NCBI GenBank assembly: GCA_910578585.1
Contig: CAJTRG010000008.1
Span: forward strand, 1 to 64,000
Source of the DNA: an uncultured Mailhella sp.
GTDB lineage: Bacteria; Desulfobacterota; Desulfovibrionia; Desulfovibrionales; Desulfovibrionaceae
Length of the DNA stretch: 64,000 nt
Direction of reading: 5' to 3'
Part shown: piece after piece, positions 53,123 through 62,285 of the stretch
Numbering within the stretch: position 1 is the first letter of the stretch
Layout of the letters: every line of letters starts with the position of its first letter
The notes under the pieces: model-generated
What the model was told of the DNA's origin: nothing
What the model saw: the letters and a program-made list of their open reading frames with translations, nothing else
Databases searched by the model: none
Made by a program: the position numbers and the translations under genes

Positions 53123-53261
53123 TAGAGCGTTTCCGAAAATAGTTGCAATTTTACAGGGAAAGAACTTTTGAAAAAGTTCTCTCCCTGTACCCTCTCTCAA
53201 AACTTTTTAATATAAAAGCATAGAAAAATAAAGGTCGCAAGATTTACCGGAATTGCTCTAG
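53123..53261. mobile_element. MITE-like element, copy without cargo
   Basis: The ends are TAGAGCGTTTCCG (53123-53135) and CCGGAATTGCTCTA (inverted). The centre is a near-perfect inverted repeat, CAGGGAAAGAACTTTT / AAAAGTTCTCTCCCTG (53154-53169, 53172-53187), with one mismatch and a 2-nt loop. Its reverse complement aligns block by block with 438-718, including the AAAGCATAAAAGTTTTG-like stretch, but lacks the two hairpin units. It fills most of the 159-bp gap between creD and gluQ and may also end both converging transcripts. Confidence 0.6.
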
Positions 53262-53262
53262 T

Positions 53263-54288
53263 TTAAAATTCTTTGATTTGGATGGCGTTCTTGTATTGCG
53301 TTAGAATATACCAGGGAACATTCTGAATGTTTTGACTTTTGCAAGAAGCAAGCAGTTCTTTGGCGTTATCTGCTTCAGCCGTAATGCCTAAAAATTGGCA
53401 AAGATATTGGATGAGCGGAGCCGGGCTTGGTTCCCTTTGCCGTATGCTTTTCAGACTTTGGCTGGCATGGCGTTTGGCAAGCCTTTCGCCTTTCTCATCC
53501 AGCAGCAAAGGTATGTGGGCGTAGTCTGGAGCATCACAGCCAAGCAAATGAAAAAGATAGAGCTGGCGGGGAGTGGATGTCAGAATATCCGCCCCGCGTA
53601 CAACTTGATTAATGCCCATGAGCATATCATCAATGCTGACCACAAATTGATACGCCCAGACTTTATCGGAACGCTGCAAAGCAAAATCGCCGCCGCAATC
53701 ATTTAAATTAAATTCCTGTCTGCCAAGGACGAGATCGTCAAAAGAAAAAATCGGCTCAAGGGAAAAGCTTTCTTGGGGAATAATTTGCTCTTCGCATGGT
53801 TCAAAAGGCGGACAGGCAAGACGCAGACATGTATTTTTATCCTTATTCCTTTCTTTTGGGGATAAAAAACGGCAGGTTCGCTGATAAATCGCGCCCATGT
53901 CAGGCATAATCAGCCTGTTGCTGGGTGTGAGGACTTGGGGAGCTCCTGCTGCTTCCCGTAATTCTTTGCGGGTGCAAAAACAGGGATAAATAAAGGGCTT
54001 GAGCTGCTCTTTATAGTGTTCGTATATATCAGACCGTTGGCTTTGAAAAACAATTTCTCCGTCGAAATCAATGCCCAGCCAATGAAAATCTTCTACAATG
54101 GCATCGATAAATTCAGGCTTGGAACGGGCAGGGTCAATATCTTCCATACGTAAATATATTTTTCCGTCAGCAAGACGGGCAGAAAGCCAGGCCAGCAAAA
54201 AAGACCAGGCATTGCCAATATGCAGATAACCTGTGGGACTGGGTGCCAAACGTCCGATAACTTGGCTCTTTTGTTCTGCCAGTTTCAT
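53263..54288 (-). CDS. gluQ: Glutamyl-Q tRNA(Asp) synthetase
   Basis: This 341-residue truncated glutamyl-tRNA synthetase paralogue attaches glutamate to the queuine base of tRNA-Asp. The class I HIGH motif is PSPTGYLHIGNAW, and the KMSKS equivalent is ERLAKRHASQSL (~270). Zinc ligands typical of the family are in PCFCTRKEL (~102) and YQRTCR (~137). There is no anticodon-binding domain, which separates it from GltX. queA in the same window provides queuosine. hemW lies 4 bp upstream. Confidence 0.9.
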   Translation of the reverse strand: MKLAEQKSQVIGRLAPSPTGYLHIGNAWSFLLAWLSARLADGKIYLRMEDIDPARSKPEFIDAIVEDFHWLGIDFDGEIVFQSQRSDIYEHYKEQLKPFIYPCFCTRKELREAAGAPQVLTPSNRLIMPDMGAIYQRTCRFLSPKERNKDKNTCLRLACPPFEPCEEQIIPQESFSLEPIFSFDDLVLGRQEFNLNDCGGDFALQRSDKVWAYQFVVSIDDMLMGINQVVRGADILTSTPRQLYLFHLLGCDAPDYAHIPLLLDEKGERLAKRHASQSLKSIRQREPSPAPLIQYLCQFLGITAEADNAKELLASCKSQNIQNVPWYILTQYKNAIQIKEF

Positions 54289-54292
54289 GATA

Positions 54293-55861
54293 TCAGTCTT
54301 GTTCTAAAGCCAATTTCGCTTGGTTTTCTTTGATATTTCTGAAAAAATGTTCCAAGATACTGTTGGAAACAAGCATGCCGTTGCGGGTGAAATAGACATA
54401 GCCATTCTTTATGCGCATAAGATTGTTTTTATCTAAAAGATGCAGCAGGTTTTTGTGTTCTCTGAGGAAATTTCTTTGGCTGAGTTCATTATATTCCTCA
54501 ACATTGAGTCCCTTGGCCGTGCGCAGGCGGAGCATCACCAGCTCGCAAATCTGCTCTGTTTTGGATAAATATTCTGTGGTGTAATTGTGTGCGCCTGTGT
54601 ACTTCTCATTATGGACTTGTGCGTTGATATCGTTGGCAAAACATGTGGAAATATCCACAGCCCAATCCTCTAAATTTGCGCTGTGGGTTCGGCGGGCAGT
54701 GCCCACTGTGCTGGCGGCAGAAGGGCCAACCCCCAGATAATCATTGCCCAGCCAGTAGCCTAAATTATGCTGGCATTGATAGCCCATTTTTGCATAATTG
54801 GAAATCTCATACTGCATATAACCTGCTTCTTCGAGCATGGATGAGGCAGTTTTATACATTTGTGCCTGTTCCTGCTCGCCGGCAAGTTTGAGTTTGCCTT
54901 CCTTGTCCAGCAAATCAAAATAACTGCCTTCTTCAATACTCAGCCCGTAAGCAGAAATATGTTCAGGGGAAAGGTTAATGGCTTCCCTTAAATCATCCAG
55001 CCAGGTGCGTAAACGCTGTTCTGGAATAGCCCAAATAAAATCGAGGCTGATATTGGGAAATCCGGCTGAACGCAGGGCATGATACGCCTTTTGCGCATCA
55101 TGGCTGGTATGAGGGCGTCCCAGTATTTTGAGATACTTATCGTTTAAAGACTGCACGCCCAAAGAAACGCGGTTAAAGCCCATTTTCCTGTAGGCAACAG
55201 CTTTGATATTACTTATGCTGTCGGGATTGGCTTCCAAAGAAATTTCACAGTCTTCCAAAACAGAAAAATTTCCAATAATGAAAAATAAAATATCTTCCAT
55301 ATCTTTAATAGGTATAAAAGAGGGCGTGCCGCCGCCAAAGAAAATGCTGGTAATAGGCTTGTCTTTGTAATACTGGGCGAGGATAGAAAGTTCTTTCAAA
55401 AGCGTTGTTTTCCAAAGATGAAATTCTGGACTTTGTTTTAAAGGATGTTCTTCCAGAAAATTAAAACAAAATTCCTTGGGCAGTTTTAAGCGTTTAGCTT
55501 TTTTAGCCTGAAATTTTTGCGGTGAAAATTCACTAATGCCAAATTTTGCCCGCAGACTGTCCGCCTGTTCTTTGGATAAAAAAGCATCAGCCAGGCTGAG
55601 ACTTGGTTTAGTTTTATCTAAGATTATTTGCGGGGATTTTTCCTGCTTTTTGCCAGTTAAAAACGAAGAAAGAGACTGCACATTTTGTGTCTTTTGCGGA
55701 ATAACTTCTTCTATTCCTTCATAAATATTGACCGATGTTTTAATTTGTTCGAGCTTTGGGCAAAAATTTTCTAAAATTTTTAGACTCGCTGCCGGCAGGG
55801 AATAAAAGGCGCAATAGTGACATTTTTTGACACAAAAAGGAACATGGATATAAAGCTGCAT
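54293..55861 (-). CDS. hemW: HemW-like radical SAM protein with large insertion
   Basis: This 522-residue protein is of the HemW family (haem chaperone, formerly 'oxygen-independent coproporphyrinogen oxidase-like'). The cluster-binding CVKKCHYC (Cys 10, 14, 17) is at the N terminus. ITSIFFGGGTPSFI (~165), ANPDSI, RVSLGVQSLNDKYL and the C-terminal HemN_C domain are normal. About 120 residues (~24-145) between the cysteine motif and the GGGTPS strand have no counterpart in standard HemW (usually ~380 residues). ATG 55861 is chosen for the MQLYIHVPFC start; TTG 55876 is in frame. Confidence 0.88.
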   Translation of the reverse strand: MQLYIHVPFCVKKCHYCAFYSLPAASLKILENFCPKLEQIKTSVNIYEGIEEVIPQKTQNVQSLSSFLTGKKQEKSPQIILDKTKPSLSLADAFLSKEQADSLRAKFGISEFSPQKFQAKKAKRLKLPKEFCFNFLEEHPLKQSPEFHLWKTTLLKELSILAQYYKDKPITSIFFGGGTPSFIPIKDMEDILFFIIGNFSVLEDCEISLEANPDSISNIKAVAYRKMGFNRVSLGVQSLNDKYLKILGRPHTSHDAQKAYHALRSAGFPNISLDFIWAIPEQRLRTWLDDLREAINLSPEHISAYGLSIEEGSYFDLLDKEGKLKLAGEQEQAQMYKTASSMLEEAGYMQYEISNYAKMGYQCQHNLGYWLGNDYLGVGPSAASTVGTARRTHSANLEDWAVDISTCFANDINAQVHNEKYTGAHNYTTEYLSKTEQICELVMLRLRTAKGLNVEEYNELSQRNFLREHKNLLHLLDKNNLMRIKNGYVYFTRNGMLVSNSILEHFFRNIKENQAKLALEQD

Positions 55862-55948
55862 ATATTTTTTTCTCAAAGTGGATTAAAAAAAGTTAAATAG
55901 ATTTTAATAATTAAAGCAAGAAAAAAATTAAATTTTTTAAAAAAAATA

Positions 55949-55977
55949 TTGACAGGACAACAAAAAATAGATAAATA
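55949..55977 (+). promoter_or_regulatory. Promoter of the S10 ribosomal protein operon
   Basis: TTGACA (55949-55954) and TAAATA (55972-55977) are spaced by 17 bp within a very AT-rich upstream stretch that could act as an UP element. The start would lie near 55984, giving a leader of about 550 nt. Confidence 0.75.
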
Positions 55978-55983
55978 TTTTTT

Positions 55984-56533
55984 CTCACCTCTTCTTGAGG
56001 CAATCTCTGGACAGCAGAGAAGGGCAAGTTGAGCTTGTCCTAATGTGTTTTCAACTCATTGAAAACGTTTGACATTTACAGGCGTCACCATGCCGGTATT
56101 GTCAACCGTATAAACATAAAATCAACGTATGATTTTATGTTGAAAGGTTATCCAACAAGCAAAAAGGCTTGTGCATGCGTGATCCCTGTGGGACCACCTA
56201 TCTAATTACGAAATAAATTCGTATCAGACAGGATTGGCAAACCCGGGTCGGCTATAATTTTTATGATATTATTTTCGTTGCGAAACGGGTGAGACCAATT
56301 CTCTCATAAGTCTAGCAAAATCATAAAAAAGTCGCCCTATGTGACAGCATGAGGGTTTTTGTCGTTGTCTGATAACAAGGTGTATGGAATGAGAAGTAAG
56401 CATTTCCTGAGTTTCTTGTTTACTTCTTTTTTGTAAGGTCAATACATGTTGACCGACCGTCCAAGGACGGTGAATACTCCGAAAGAAATTTTCAGTATCT
56501 TTCGGAGCGAATTGCCTAAAATGGAGATTCGCA
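55984..56533 (+). promoter_or_regulatory. Long structured 5' leader of the S10 operon
   Basis: This ~550-nt region has no protein gene but many hairpins: TCTCTG/CAGAGA, GGGCAAG/CTTGTCC, ATAAAATCA/TGATTTTAT, ACAAGC/GCTTGT, TACGAA/TTCGTA. A closing stem, TTTTTATGAT (56258-56267) with ATCATAAAAA (56320-56329), encloses two smaller hairpins. Then come two terminator-like structures: CCCTATG/CAT-AGGG with five Ts (56335-56360), and AGAAGTAA/TTACTTCT with a T-run (56392-56432). CCGTCC/GGACGG and TCCGAAAGA/TCTTTCGGA precede the rpsJ ribosome site. It is probably an autoregulatory attenuator; the ligand is unknown. Confidence 0.7.
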
Positions 56534-56851
56534 ATGACAACAGTTGGCAGTGATCGTATCCGTATTAAGCTTAAGGCTTACGATTATCGCATCCTGGATA
56601 AGGCTGTAGCGGAAATCGTGGATACAGCGCGTAATACAGGCGCTGGGGTAGCAGGACCAATTCCTTTGCCCACAAATGTACATAAATACACGGTTAACCG
56701 CTCTGTACACGTTGATAAGAAATCACGTGAACAGTTTGAAATGAGAGTTCATAAACGTCTTATGGATATCCTCGACCCCACGCAACAGACCGTGGACGCT
56801 CTTGGTAAACTTTCTTTACCAGCTGGCGTGGATGTGGAAATTAAGCTCTAG
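56534..56851 (+). CDS. rpsJ: Ribosomal protein S10
   Basis: This 105-residue S10 is the first gene of the S10 operon. S10 sits in the 30S head and, as NusE, joins the transcription antitermination complex. [18 protein letters not shown] and the loop [13 protein letters not shown] are diagnostic, as is [24 protein letters not shown] lies upstream of the ATG. Length is normal. Confidence 0.98.
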   Translation: MTTVGSDRIRIKLKAYDYRILDKAVAEIVDTARNTGAGVAGPIPLPTNVHKYTVNRSVHVDKKSREQFEMRVHKRLMDILDPTQQTVDALGKLSLPAGVDVEIKL

Positions 56852-56862
56852 TGAGGGGCGTT

Positions 56863-57492
56863 ATGTCTGAGAAAATGGGAATATTAGGACGTAAATTGGG
56901 TATGACCCGTATCTTTACCGGTGACGGTACTTCTGTACCTGTTACTGTAATTATGGCAGGTCCATGCCCTGTTACTCAAGTAAAGACGGCGGAAAAAGAT
57001 GGGTATCATGCTCTTCAAATCGCCTTCGATGAAGCTAAGGAAAAGCATGTGTCTAAAGCCATGCAAGGGCATTTTGCCAAAGCTAACGCTAAAAACTATC
57101 GCACTGTTCGTGAACTTCGTTTGAACGAAGCAGCTACACAACAAGTTGGTGATGTTCTCACCCTCGATATGTTCAGCGCTGGTGATAAAATTAAAGTAAC
57201 TGGAACAAGTGTTGGTAAAGGTTACCAAGGTGTTATGCGCCGTTGGAACTTTGCCGGTATCCACGACGGTCACGGTGACGAAAAAGTTCATCGTAACGCT
57301 GGTTCTATTGGTAACAACACTTTCCCTGGACACGTTTTCAAAGGTAAGAAAATGGCTGGTCAATGGGGTAACGAACAAGTAACCCAACAAGGCCTCACCA
57401 TTGTGGAAGTACGTCAAGAAGATGGTGTTATCCTCGTAAAAGGCGCAGTTCCCGGCCCTAAAAACGGTCTTGTATTCGTACGTAAGCAGTAG
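56863..57492 (+). CDS. rplC: Ribosomal protein L3
   Basis: This 209-residue L3 is a 50S assembly initiator that contacts the peptidyl transferase region. It starts [14 protein letters not shown] and has the extended loop [15 protein letters not shown] with the conserved glutamine region [24 protein letters not shown] 56863 has GAGGGG upstream; GTG 56851 overlaps the rpsJ stop and is less likely. Confidence 0.97.
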   Translation: MSEKMGILGRKLGMTRIFTGDGTSVPVTVIMAGPCPVTQVKTAEKDGYHALQIAFDEAKEKHVSKAMQGHFAKANAKNYRTVRELRLNEAATQQVGDVLTLDMFSAGDKIKVTGTSVGKGYQGVMRRWNFAGIHDGHGDEKVHRNAGSIGNNTFPGHVFKGKKMAGQWGNEQVTQQGLTIVEVRQEDGVILVKGAVPGPKNGLVFVRKQ

Positions 57493-57505
57493 TTAGGAGA
57501 TAATA

Positions 57506-58138
57506 ATGGCTACTTTAAAAGTTTACGATCAAATGAAACAAGAACAAGGTGAAATCACTCTTGCTCCTGAAGTATTTGAAGTAGAGGTACGCCCAGAGAT
57601 TCTTAACTTGGTTGTTCGTGCTCATCGCGCTGCTTTACGTGCAGGTACTCATCAAGTTAAAACTCGTGCGTTTGTAAGTGGTGGTGGTAAAAAGCCTTTC
57701 AAACAAAAAGGCACAGGTAATGCTCGCCAAGGTAGCAATCGCTCACCTATTATGCGCGGCGGTGCAATTATCTTTGGACCACAACCTCGTGATTATAGTT
57801 TCAAAGTTAATAAAAAAGTGCGTACTTTGGCTTTGCGCATGGCTTTATCTTCCCGTGTTGTTGACAACGACATCATGGTTGTTAAATCCATTGACCTGGC
57901 TGAAGCAAAAACCAAAAACTTTGCTAAAGTTGCAAAAGATCTTGGTTTGACCAAAGCACTTGTGGTTACCCCTGGTGATGATATGCTTAAAGATAACACA
58001 GTAGCTTTAGCTGCTCGCAATATCCCAGGCATTACGGTGGTAACACCAGAAAAGGTGAATGTTTATGAAGTGCTCAATCATAAACAAGTTGTTCTTCTCG
58101 AAGGCAGCTTGTCACACCTTGAAGCACGTCTTAAATAG
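57506..58138 (+). CDS. rplD: Ribosomal protein L4
   Basis: This 210-residue L4 lines the peptide exit tunnel and in E. coli also represses the S10 operon through its leader. The tunnel loop is recognisable at KTRAFVSGGGKKPFKQKG and GNARQGSNRSPIMRGG. Given the very long S10 leader here, it is the natural candidate regulator, though that is inference. GGAG lies upstream of the start. Confidence 0.97.
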   Translation: MATLKVYDQMKQEQGEITLAPEVFEVEVRPEILNLVVRAHRAALRAGTHQVKTRAFVSGGGKKPFKQKGTGNARQGSNRSPIMRGGAIIFGPQPRDYSFKVNKKVRTLALRMALSSRVVDNDIMVVKSIDLAEAKTKNFAKVAKDLGLTKALVVTPGDDMLKDNTVALAARNIPGITVVTPEKVNVYEVLNHKQVVLLEGSLSHLEARLK

Positions 58139-58157
58139 CCTTGAGTGAGGAATGAAA

Positions 58158-58448
58158 ATGGATTATACCAAGATTCTTCTCCGCCCTGTGGTAACCGAAA
58201 AAGCATCCATGCTCCGTGAAGGTGCAGAACAAATTGCTTTTTTTGTTGACCCAAAGGCAAATAAGATCGAAATCGGAAAAGCTGTTGAAGAAGCTTTTAA
58301 GGTTAAGGTCGAAAAAGTGAATGTGGTTACGGTCAAATCACGTGATCGTGTACGTGCTGGCCGTGTAAAAGGTCGTATTGCTGGCTATCGCAAAGCATAC
58401 GTAACCCTTGCTAAAGGTGACAAAATCGAATTCTTCGAGGGAGTGTAA
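58158..58448 (+). CDS. rplW: Ribosomal protein L23
   Basis: This 96-residue L23 sits at the tunnel exit, where trigger factor and SRP dock. YTKILLRPVVTEKAS at the start and VNVVTVKSRDRVRAGRVKGR are typical. ATG 58158 is chosen because GTGAGG lies seven bases upstream; an ATG two codons earlier (58152) is too close to it. Confidence 0.96.
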   Translation: MDYTKILLRPVVTEKASMLREGAEQIAFFVDPKANKIEIGKAVEEAFKVKVEKVNVVTVKSRDRVRAGRVKGRIAGYRKAYVTLAKGDKIEFFEGV

Positions 58449-58451
58449 GAC

Positions 58452-59282
58452 ATGGCAGTTCGTAAATTAAAACCTACCTCTGCTGGTCGTCGTTTCCAAA
58501 CTGTTTCTGATTTTGCAGAAATTACAAGAAACACCCCAGAAAAGTCGCTCACTGAAGGTTTGACCAAGAAAAGTGGTCGTAATAATAACGGTCGTGTAAC
58601 CAGCCGTCGCCGTGGCGGCGGTCACAAACGCTTGTACCGTATTATTGACTTCAAACGTAATAAAATGGACATTCCTGCAACGGTTGCCCATATTGAATAT
58701 GATCCAAACCGTACAGCTCGTATTGCTCTTTTGCATTACGCTGACGGCGAAAAGCGTTACATTTTAGCACCTGTTGGCATCAAACAAGGTGACGCTGTTA
58801 TTTCTGGTGAAAAAGCAGATATTAAACCAGGCAACGCTCTTCCAATGGCTCGTATTCCTGTAGGTACAAACCTGCATAATATCGAACTCAATCCTGGCCG
58901 CGGCGGTCAAATGTGCCGTGCTGCCGGAACCTATGCTCAATTAGTTGCTAAAGAAGGTAAATATGCAACCTTGCGTTTGCCTTCAGGCGAAGTACGCCGT
59001 GTGCTTCTTTCCTGCATCGCTACTATCGGTCAAGTTGGCAACGTGCAGCATGAAAATATTAACCTTGGCAAAGCAGGTCGTAACCGCTGGTTATCCCGCC
59101 GTCCAAAGGTTCGTGGTGTTGCAATGAACCCTGTTGACCACCCATTAGGTGGTGGTGAAGGCCGCAGCTCAGGTGGTCGTCATCCTGTAACTCCCTGGGG
59201 TATTCCAACCAAGGGTTACAAGACTCGTGATCCTAAGAAGCCTTCTAACCGTCTTATTGTAAAACGCCGCGGTACGAAGTAA
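58452..59282 (+). CDS. rplB: Ribosomal protein L2
   Basis: This 276-residue L2 is central to subunit association and peptidyl transferase structure. [15 protein letters not shown] at the start, the [17 protein letters not shown] segment, and the C-terminal [17 protein letters not shown] with its conserved histidine are all present. It starts 3 bp after the rplW stop with GAGGGAG upstream. Confidence 0.98.
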   Translation: MAVRKLKPTSAGRRFQTVSDFAEITRNTPEKSLTEGLTKKSGRNNNGRVTSRRRGGGHKRLYRIIDFKRNKMDIPATVAHIEYDPNRTARIALLHYADGEKRYILAPVGIKQGDAVISGEKADIKPGNALPMARIPVGTNLHNIELNPGRGGQMCRAAGTYAQLVAKEGKYATLRLPSGEVRRVLLSCIATIGQVGNVQHENINLGKAGRNRWLSRRPKVRGVAMNPVDHPLGGGEGRSSGGRHPVTPWGIPTKGYKTRDPKKPSNRLIVKRRGTK

Positions 59283-59297
59283 GAGGAGCCGATCATT

Positions 59298-59579
59298 ATG
59301 CCTAGATCATTAAAAAAAGGGCCATTTGTTGACGGCCACCTCATGAAGAAAGTAGAAGTATCAGCTGGTGCTGGTGACCGTAAGGTTATCAAAACCTGGT
59401 CTCGTCGTTCTACCATTCTTCCAGAAATGGTTGGCCTTACCTTTGCCGTACATAACGGTAAAAAATTTATTCCAGTTTTTGTTACAGAAAACATGGTAGG
59501 TCACAAGCTTGGTGAATTTGCTCCAACTCGTACTTATTATGGTCACGCTGCTGACAAAAAAACTAAAGCAAAAAAATAG
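59298..59579 (+). CDS. rpsS: Ribosomal protein S19
   Basis: This 93-residue S19 in the 30S head contacts the A-site finger. [33 protein letters not shown] and [20 protein letters not shown] are diagnostic. A ribosome site, AGAGGAG, lies at 59282-59288. Confidence 0.98.
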   Translation: MPRSLKKGPFVDGHLMKKVEVSAGAGDRKVIKTWSRRSTILPEMVGLTFAVHNGKKFIPVFVTENMVGHKLGEFAPTRTYYGHAADKKTKAKK

Positions 59580-59591
59580 CGGGTAACGTAC

Positions 59592-59927
59592 ATGGAATCT
59601 AAAGCAATCGCAAAATATCAACGCGTATCTCCTCGTAAGACCCGTCTCGTTGCTCAAAACGTAAAGGGCTTACCAGTTGAAGACGCATTGAACATGCTTA
59701 AATTCACGCCTAATAAACCAGCTGGTGTTTTATATGGTGTAGTTCGTTCAGCGTTGGCTAATGCAACTCAATCCAATATCGACGTTGACTCAATGATCGT
59801 AAAAGACGTTATTGTTAACGAAGGTCCTACCTGGAAACGTTTCATGCCACGCTCACAGGGTCGTGCAATGCATATTCGCAAACGCACAAGCCATATCACC
59901 GTAATTCTCGCGGAAGGACAGGAGTAA
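59592..59927 (+). CDS. rplV: Ribosomal protein L22
   Basis: This 111-residue L22 has a tunnel-lining hairpin. The [20 protein letters not shown] start and the [25 protein letters not shown] loop identify it; the loop forms the macrolide-sensitive constriction. It lies 12 bp after rpsS. Confidence 0.97.
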   Translation: MESKAIAKYQRVSPRKTRLVAQNVKGLPVEDALNMLKFTPNKPAGVLYGVVRSALANATQSNIDVDSMIVKDVIVNEGPTWKRFMPRSQGRAMHIRKRTSHITVILAEGQE

Positions 59928-59931
59928 GGCT

Positions 59932-60573
59932 ATGGGTCAAAAAGTACATCCTTACGGCTTCCGGCTCGGATATAATAAAAACTGGCTTTCTCGCTGGTAC
60001 AGTAAAAAAGATTATGCTTCCTTTGTTTTCGAAGATAACAAAATTCGTAAACATGTGAAGAAACTTCTTTACCCAGCTGGAATTTCCAAAGTTGAGATCG
60101 AACGCTTCGGCGATAAAATTCGTCTTATTCTTTCAACAGCTCGTCCTGGTATCATCATCGGACGTAAAGGTGCTGAAATTGAAAAACTCCGCGGCGATCT
60201 CAAGAAAAAATTCGGCCGTGAATTTGCACTTGAAGTTAATGAAATTCGTCGCCCCGAAATCGACGCTCAATTAGTAGCAGAAGCTATTGGCGCTCAACTC
60301 GAACGCCGTGTAGCTTTCAGACGTGCTATGAAACGTACTGTTGCTATGGCTCGCAAATTCGGAGCTGAAGGTATCAAAGTTACAGCCGGCGGACGTTTGG
60401 CAGGTGCAGAAATTGCACGTTCCGAATGGTATCGTGAAGGCCGAGTACCTTTGCAAACCCTTCGTGCAGACATTGATTACGGATTTTCCGAAGCTAGCAC
60501 CACCTATGGTATCATCGGTATCAAAGTGTGGATCTACAAAGGTGAAATCCTTGATAAAGAGGTGGAACAATAA
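59932..60573 (+). CDS. rpsC: Ribosomal protein S3
   Basis: This 213-residue S3 lines the mRNA entry channel. [18 protein letters not shown], the KH-domain loop [16 protein letters not shown] and the C-terminal [16 protein letters not shown] are present. The stop overlaps the rplP start as TAATG. Confidence 0.98.
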   Translation: MGQKVHPYGFRLGYNKNWLSRWYSKKDYASFVFEDNKIRKHVKKLLYPAGISKVEIERFGDKIRLILSTARPGIIIGRKGAEIEKLRGDLKKKFGREFALEVNEIRRPEIDAQLVAEAIGAQLERRVAFRRAMKRTVAMARKFGAEGIKVTAGGRLAGAEIARSEWYREGRVPLQTLRADIDYGFSEASTTYGIIGIKVWIYKGEILDKEVEQ

Positions 60574-60989
60574 TGCTTGCGCCTAAAAGAATTAAATTCC
60601 GTAAATGGCAAAAAGGCCGTTTACGTGGTCCTGCTACTCGTGGTGCTACCATAGCTTTTGGTGACATTGGTTTGAAAGCTGTGGAACATGGCAAGCTCTC
60701 CAGCCAACAAATTGAAGCGGCTCGTATCGCTATGATGCGTCATATTCGCCGTGGTGGTAAAGTTTGGATTCGTGTGTTCCCCGATCATCCTGTTACTGCA
60801 AAGCCTCTTGAAACTCGTCAAGGCAGCGGTAAAGGTGCACCAGTGGGCTGGTGTGCTCCTGTAAAACCAGGTCGTGTTCTTTACGAAATCAAGGGAGTTG
60901 AACTTGAACTTGCAAAAACAGCTTTGCTTCGTGCTTCTCATAAGCTTCCAATCAAGACTGTTATTGTAACGAGAGAAGGGGCTTTCTAA
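60573..60989 (+). CDS. rplP: Ribosomal protein L16
   Basis: This 138-residue L16 is near the A site and central protuberance. [30 protein letters not shown] and [20 protein letters not shown] are typical. It begins one base inside the rpsC stop codon, so translation is coupled. Confidence 0.98.
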   Translation: MLAPKRIKFRKWQKGRLRGPATRGATIAFGDIGLKAVEHGKLSSQQIEAARIAMMRHIRRGGKVWIRVFPDHPVTAKPLETRQGSGKGAPVGWCAPVKPGRVLYEIKGVELELAKTALLRASHKLPIKTVIVTREGAF

Positions 60990-60990
60990 T

Positions 60991-61185
60991 ATGAAGATGA
61001 CTGAAATTCGTGAATTGAGCGAAAAAGACTTGAAAGATAAATTGACTTCTCTTCGTCAAGATCTTTTCAATCTTCGTTTTCAACATGCAACCGCACAGCT
61101 TGAAAAAACTGCCTCAATTCCTGCCACTAAAAAAGATATTGCCCGTGTTTTGACAGTTATGTCAGAAAAAGGCATTAAGGCATAG
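60991..61185 (+). CDS. rpmC: Ribosomal protein L29
   Basis: This 64-residue L29 at the tunnel exit has the helical hairpin ELSEKDLKDKLTSLRQDLFNLRFQ typical of the family, ending IARVLTVMSEKG. It starts 1 bp after the rplP stop. An in-frame ATG two codons on is an alternative start. Confidence 0.95.
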   Translation: MKMTEIRELSEKDLKDKLTSLRQDLFNLRFQHATAQLEKTASIPATKKDIARVLTVMSEKGIKA

Positions 61186-61193
61186 GAGCGTAT

Positions 61194-61460
61194 ATGAATA
61201 GCGCAATTGAACAGCGCAAGGGCAGAACGCTCGTAGGTATCGTGATAAGCGATAAGAGCGACAAAACCATTGTTGTGCGTGTAGAAACGTTGGTAAAACA
61301 TCCACGTTTGGGTAAATATGTACGTCGTCGTAAAAAATGTACTGCACATGACCCAATGAATGAATGTGGTATCGGCGATAAAGTTAAAATTGTTGAATAC
61401 AGACCAATGAGCCGCAATAAACGCTGGCACTTAGTGTCTGTGCTTGAAAAAGCTATCTAA
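61194..61460 (+). CDS. rpsQ: Ribosomal protein S17
   Basis: This 88-residue OB-fold S17 has the segment RTLVGIVISDKSDKTIVVRVE and HDPMNECGIGDKVKIVEYRPMSRNKRW. It is the last gene of the S10 operon in the E. coli order and here too is followed by an unusual 109-bp gap with a long hairpin. Confidence 0.97.
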   Translation: MNSAIEQRKGRTLVGIVISDKSDKTIVVRVETLVKHPRLGKYVRRRKKCTAHDPMNECGIGDKVKIVEYRPMSRNKRWHLVSVLEKAI

Positions 61461-61461
61461 G

Positions 61462-61543
61462 CCTAAAAAATGTTTTTTTCACGCATATTTTTGCTTTTCT
61501 TTTTTCAAGAATTAGCATAGTATGCGTGAAGAAAAATTTTAGG
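61462..61543 (+). promoter_or_regulatory. Hairpin at the S10/spc operon boundary
   Basis: TTCACGCATA (61478-61487) and TATGCGTGAA (61521-61530) pair perfectly over 10 bp, and the flanks CCTAAAA (61462-61468) and TTTTAGG (61537-61543) extend the stem. The loop is T-rich. It lies exactly where S10 and spc operons are separate units in E. coli, so it may hold an internal processing or regulatory site, for instance for S8 or another spc regulator. No convincing promoter was seen in it. Confidence 0.6.
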
Positions 61544-61569
61544 ATTGATTTTTTTAAGAGGAATAAGCC

Positions 61570-61938
61570 ATGATTCAAAATGAATCTCGACTTCAAGTGG
61601 CGGACAATTCCGGTGCCAAGGAAGTGGCTTGTATTAAAGTTCTCGGTGGTTCCCACCGTCGCTATGCTACAGTAGGTGACATCATTATGGTGTCTGTAAA
61701 AGACGCTATGCCACATGCTAAAGTGAAAAAAGGCGATGTAATGCAAGCAGTTATCGTTCGTACCGCTAAAGAAGTTCGCCGTACAGATGGTTCCTATATC
61801 AAATTCGACACCAACGCAGCCGTGCTTCTTACCAAGCAGGGTGAACCAGTAGGTACACGTATTTTCGGACCTGTAGCACGTGAACTTCGTGCTATGAACT
61901 TTATGAAAATTGTGTCCCTTGCGCCTGAAGTGTTGTAG
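61570..61938 (+). CDS. rplN: Ribosomal protein L14
   Basis: This 122-residue L14 at the subunit interface starts [19 protein letters not shown] and has [19 protein letters not shown] and FDTNAAVLL, all standard. It has AAGAGG upstream and is the first gene of the spc part. Confidence 0.98.
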   Translation: MIQNESRLQVADNSGAKEVACIKVLGGSHRRYATVGDIIMVSVKDAMPHAKVKKGDVMQAVIVRTAKEVRRTDGSYIKFDTNAAVLLTKQGEPVGTRIFGPVARELRAMNFMKIVSLAPEVL

Positions 61939-61950
61939 GAGCATTGTGTT

Positions 61951-62274
61951 ATGAATAAGTATCGTATTCGTAAAGGTGACGTAGTAAAAGTTATCGCAGG
62001 TAAAGACGCAGAAGTTGGCAAAGTAGGCAAGGTTTTAAAAATCTTGAAGAAATCCGACCGTGTATTGGTAGAAAAAGTTAACATGGCTAAACGCAATGTT
62101 AAACCTAATCCATACAAACGTGAACCTGGCGGTATTGTTGACAAAGAAATGCCAATTCATGTTTCAAACGTTATGGTAGTTTGCCAGTCTTGCCAAGCTC
62201 CAACCCGCGTTGGTTACAGAATGGAAAATGACAAAAAAGTTCGCTTCTGCAAGAAGTGTAACAAAACTCTTTAG
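61951..62274 (+). CDS. rplX: Ribosomal protein L24 with C-terminal zinc ribbon
   Basis: This 107-residue L24 has a KOW motif ([22 protein letters not shown]) important for early 50S assembly. The C-terminal part has CQSC and CKKC pairs (residues ~75-105), a zinc-ribbon form found in many but not all L24 proteins. It lies 12 bp after rplN. Confidence 0.97.
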   Translation: MNKYRIRKGDVVKVIAGKDAEVGKVGKVLKILKKSDRVLVEKVNMAKRNVKPNPYKREPGGIVDKEMPIHVSNVMVVCQSCQAPTRVGYRMENDKKVRFCKKCNKTL

Positions 62275-62285
62275 AGGGTGCTTTG

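Noticed and set aside
55984..56533. tRNA, SRP RNA, 6S RNA or RNase P RNA inside the S10 leader
   Set aside because: The CCGGG and GGACC-type pieces suggested it, but no cloverleaf, SRP GGAAG loop or RNase P core sequence could be found. It is best treated as a leader RNA.
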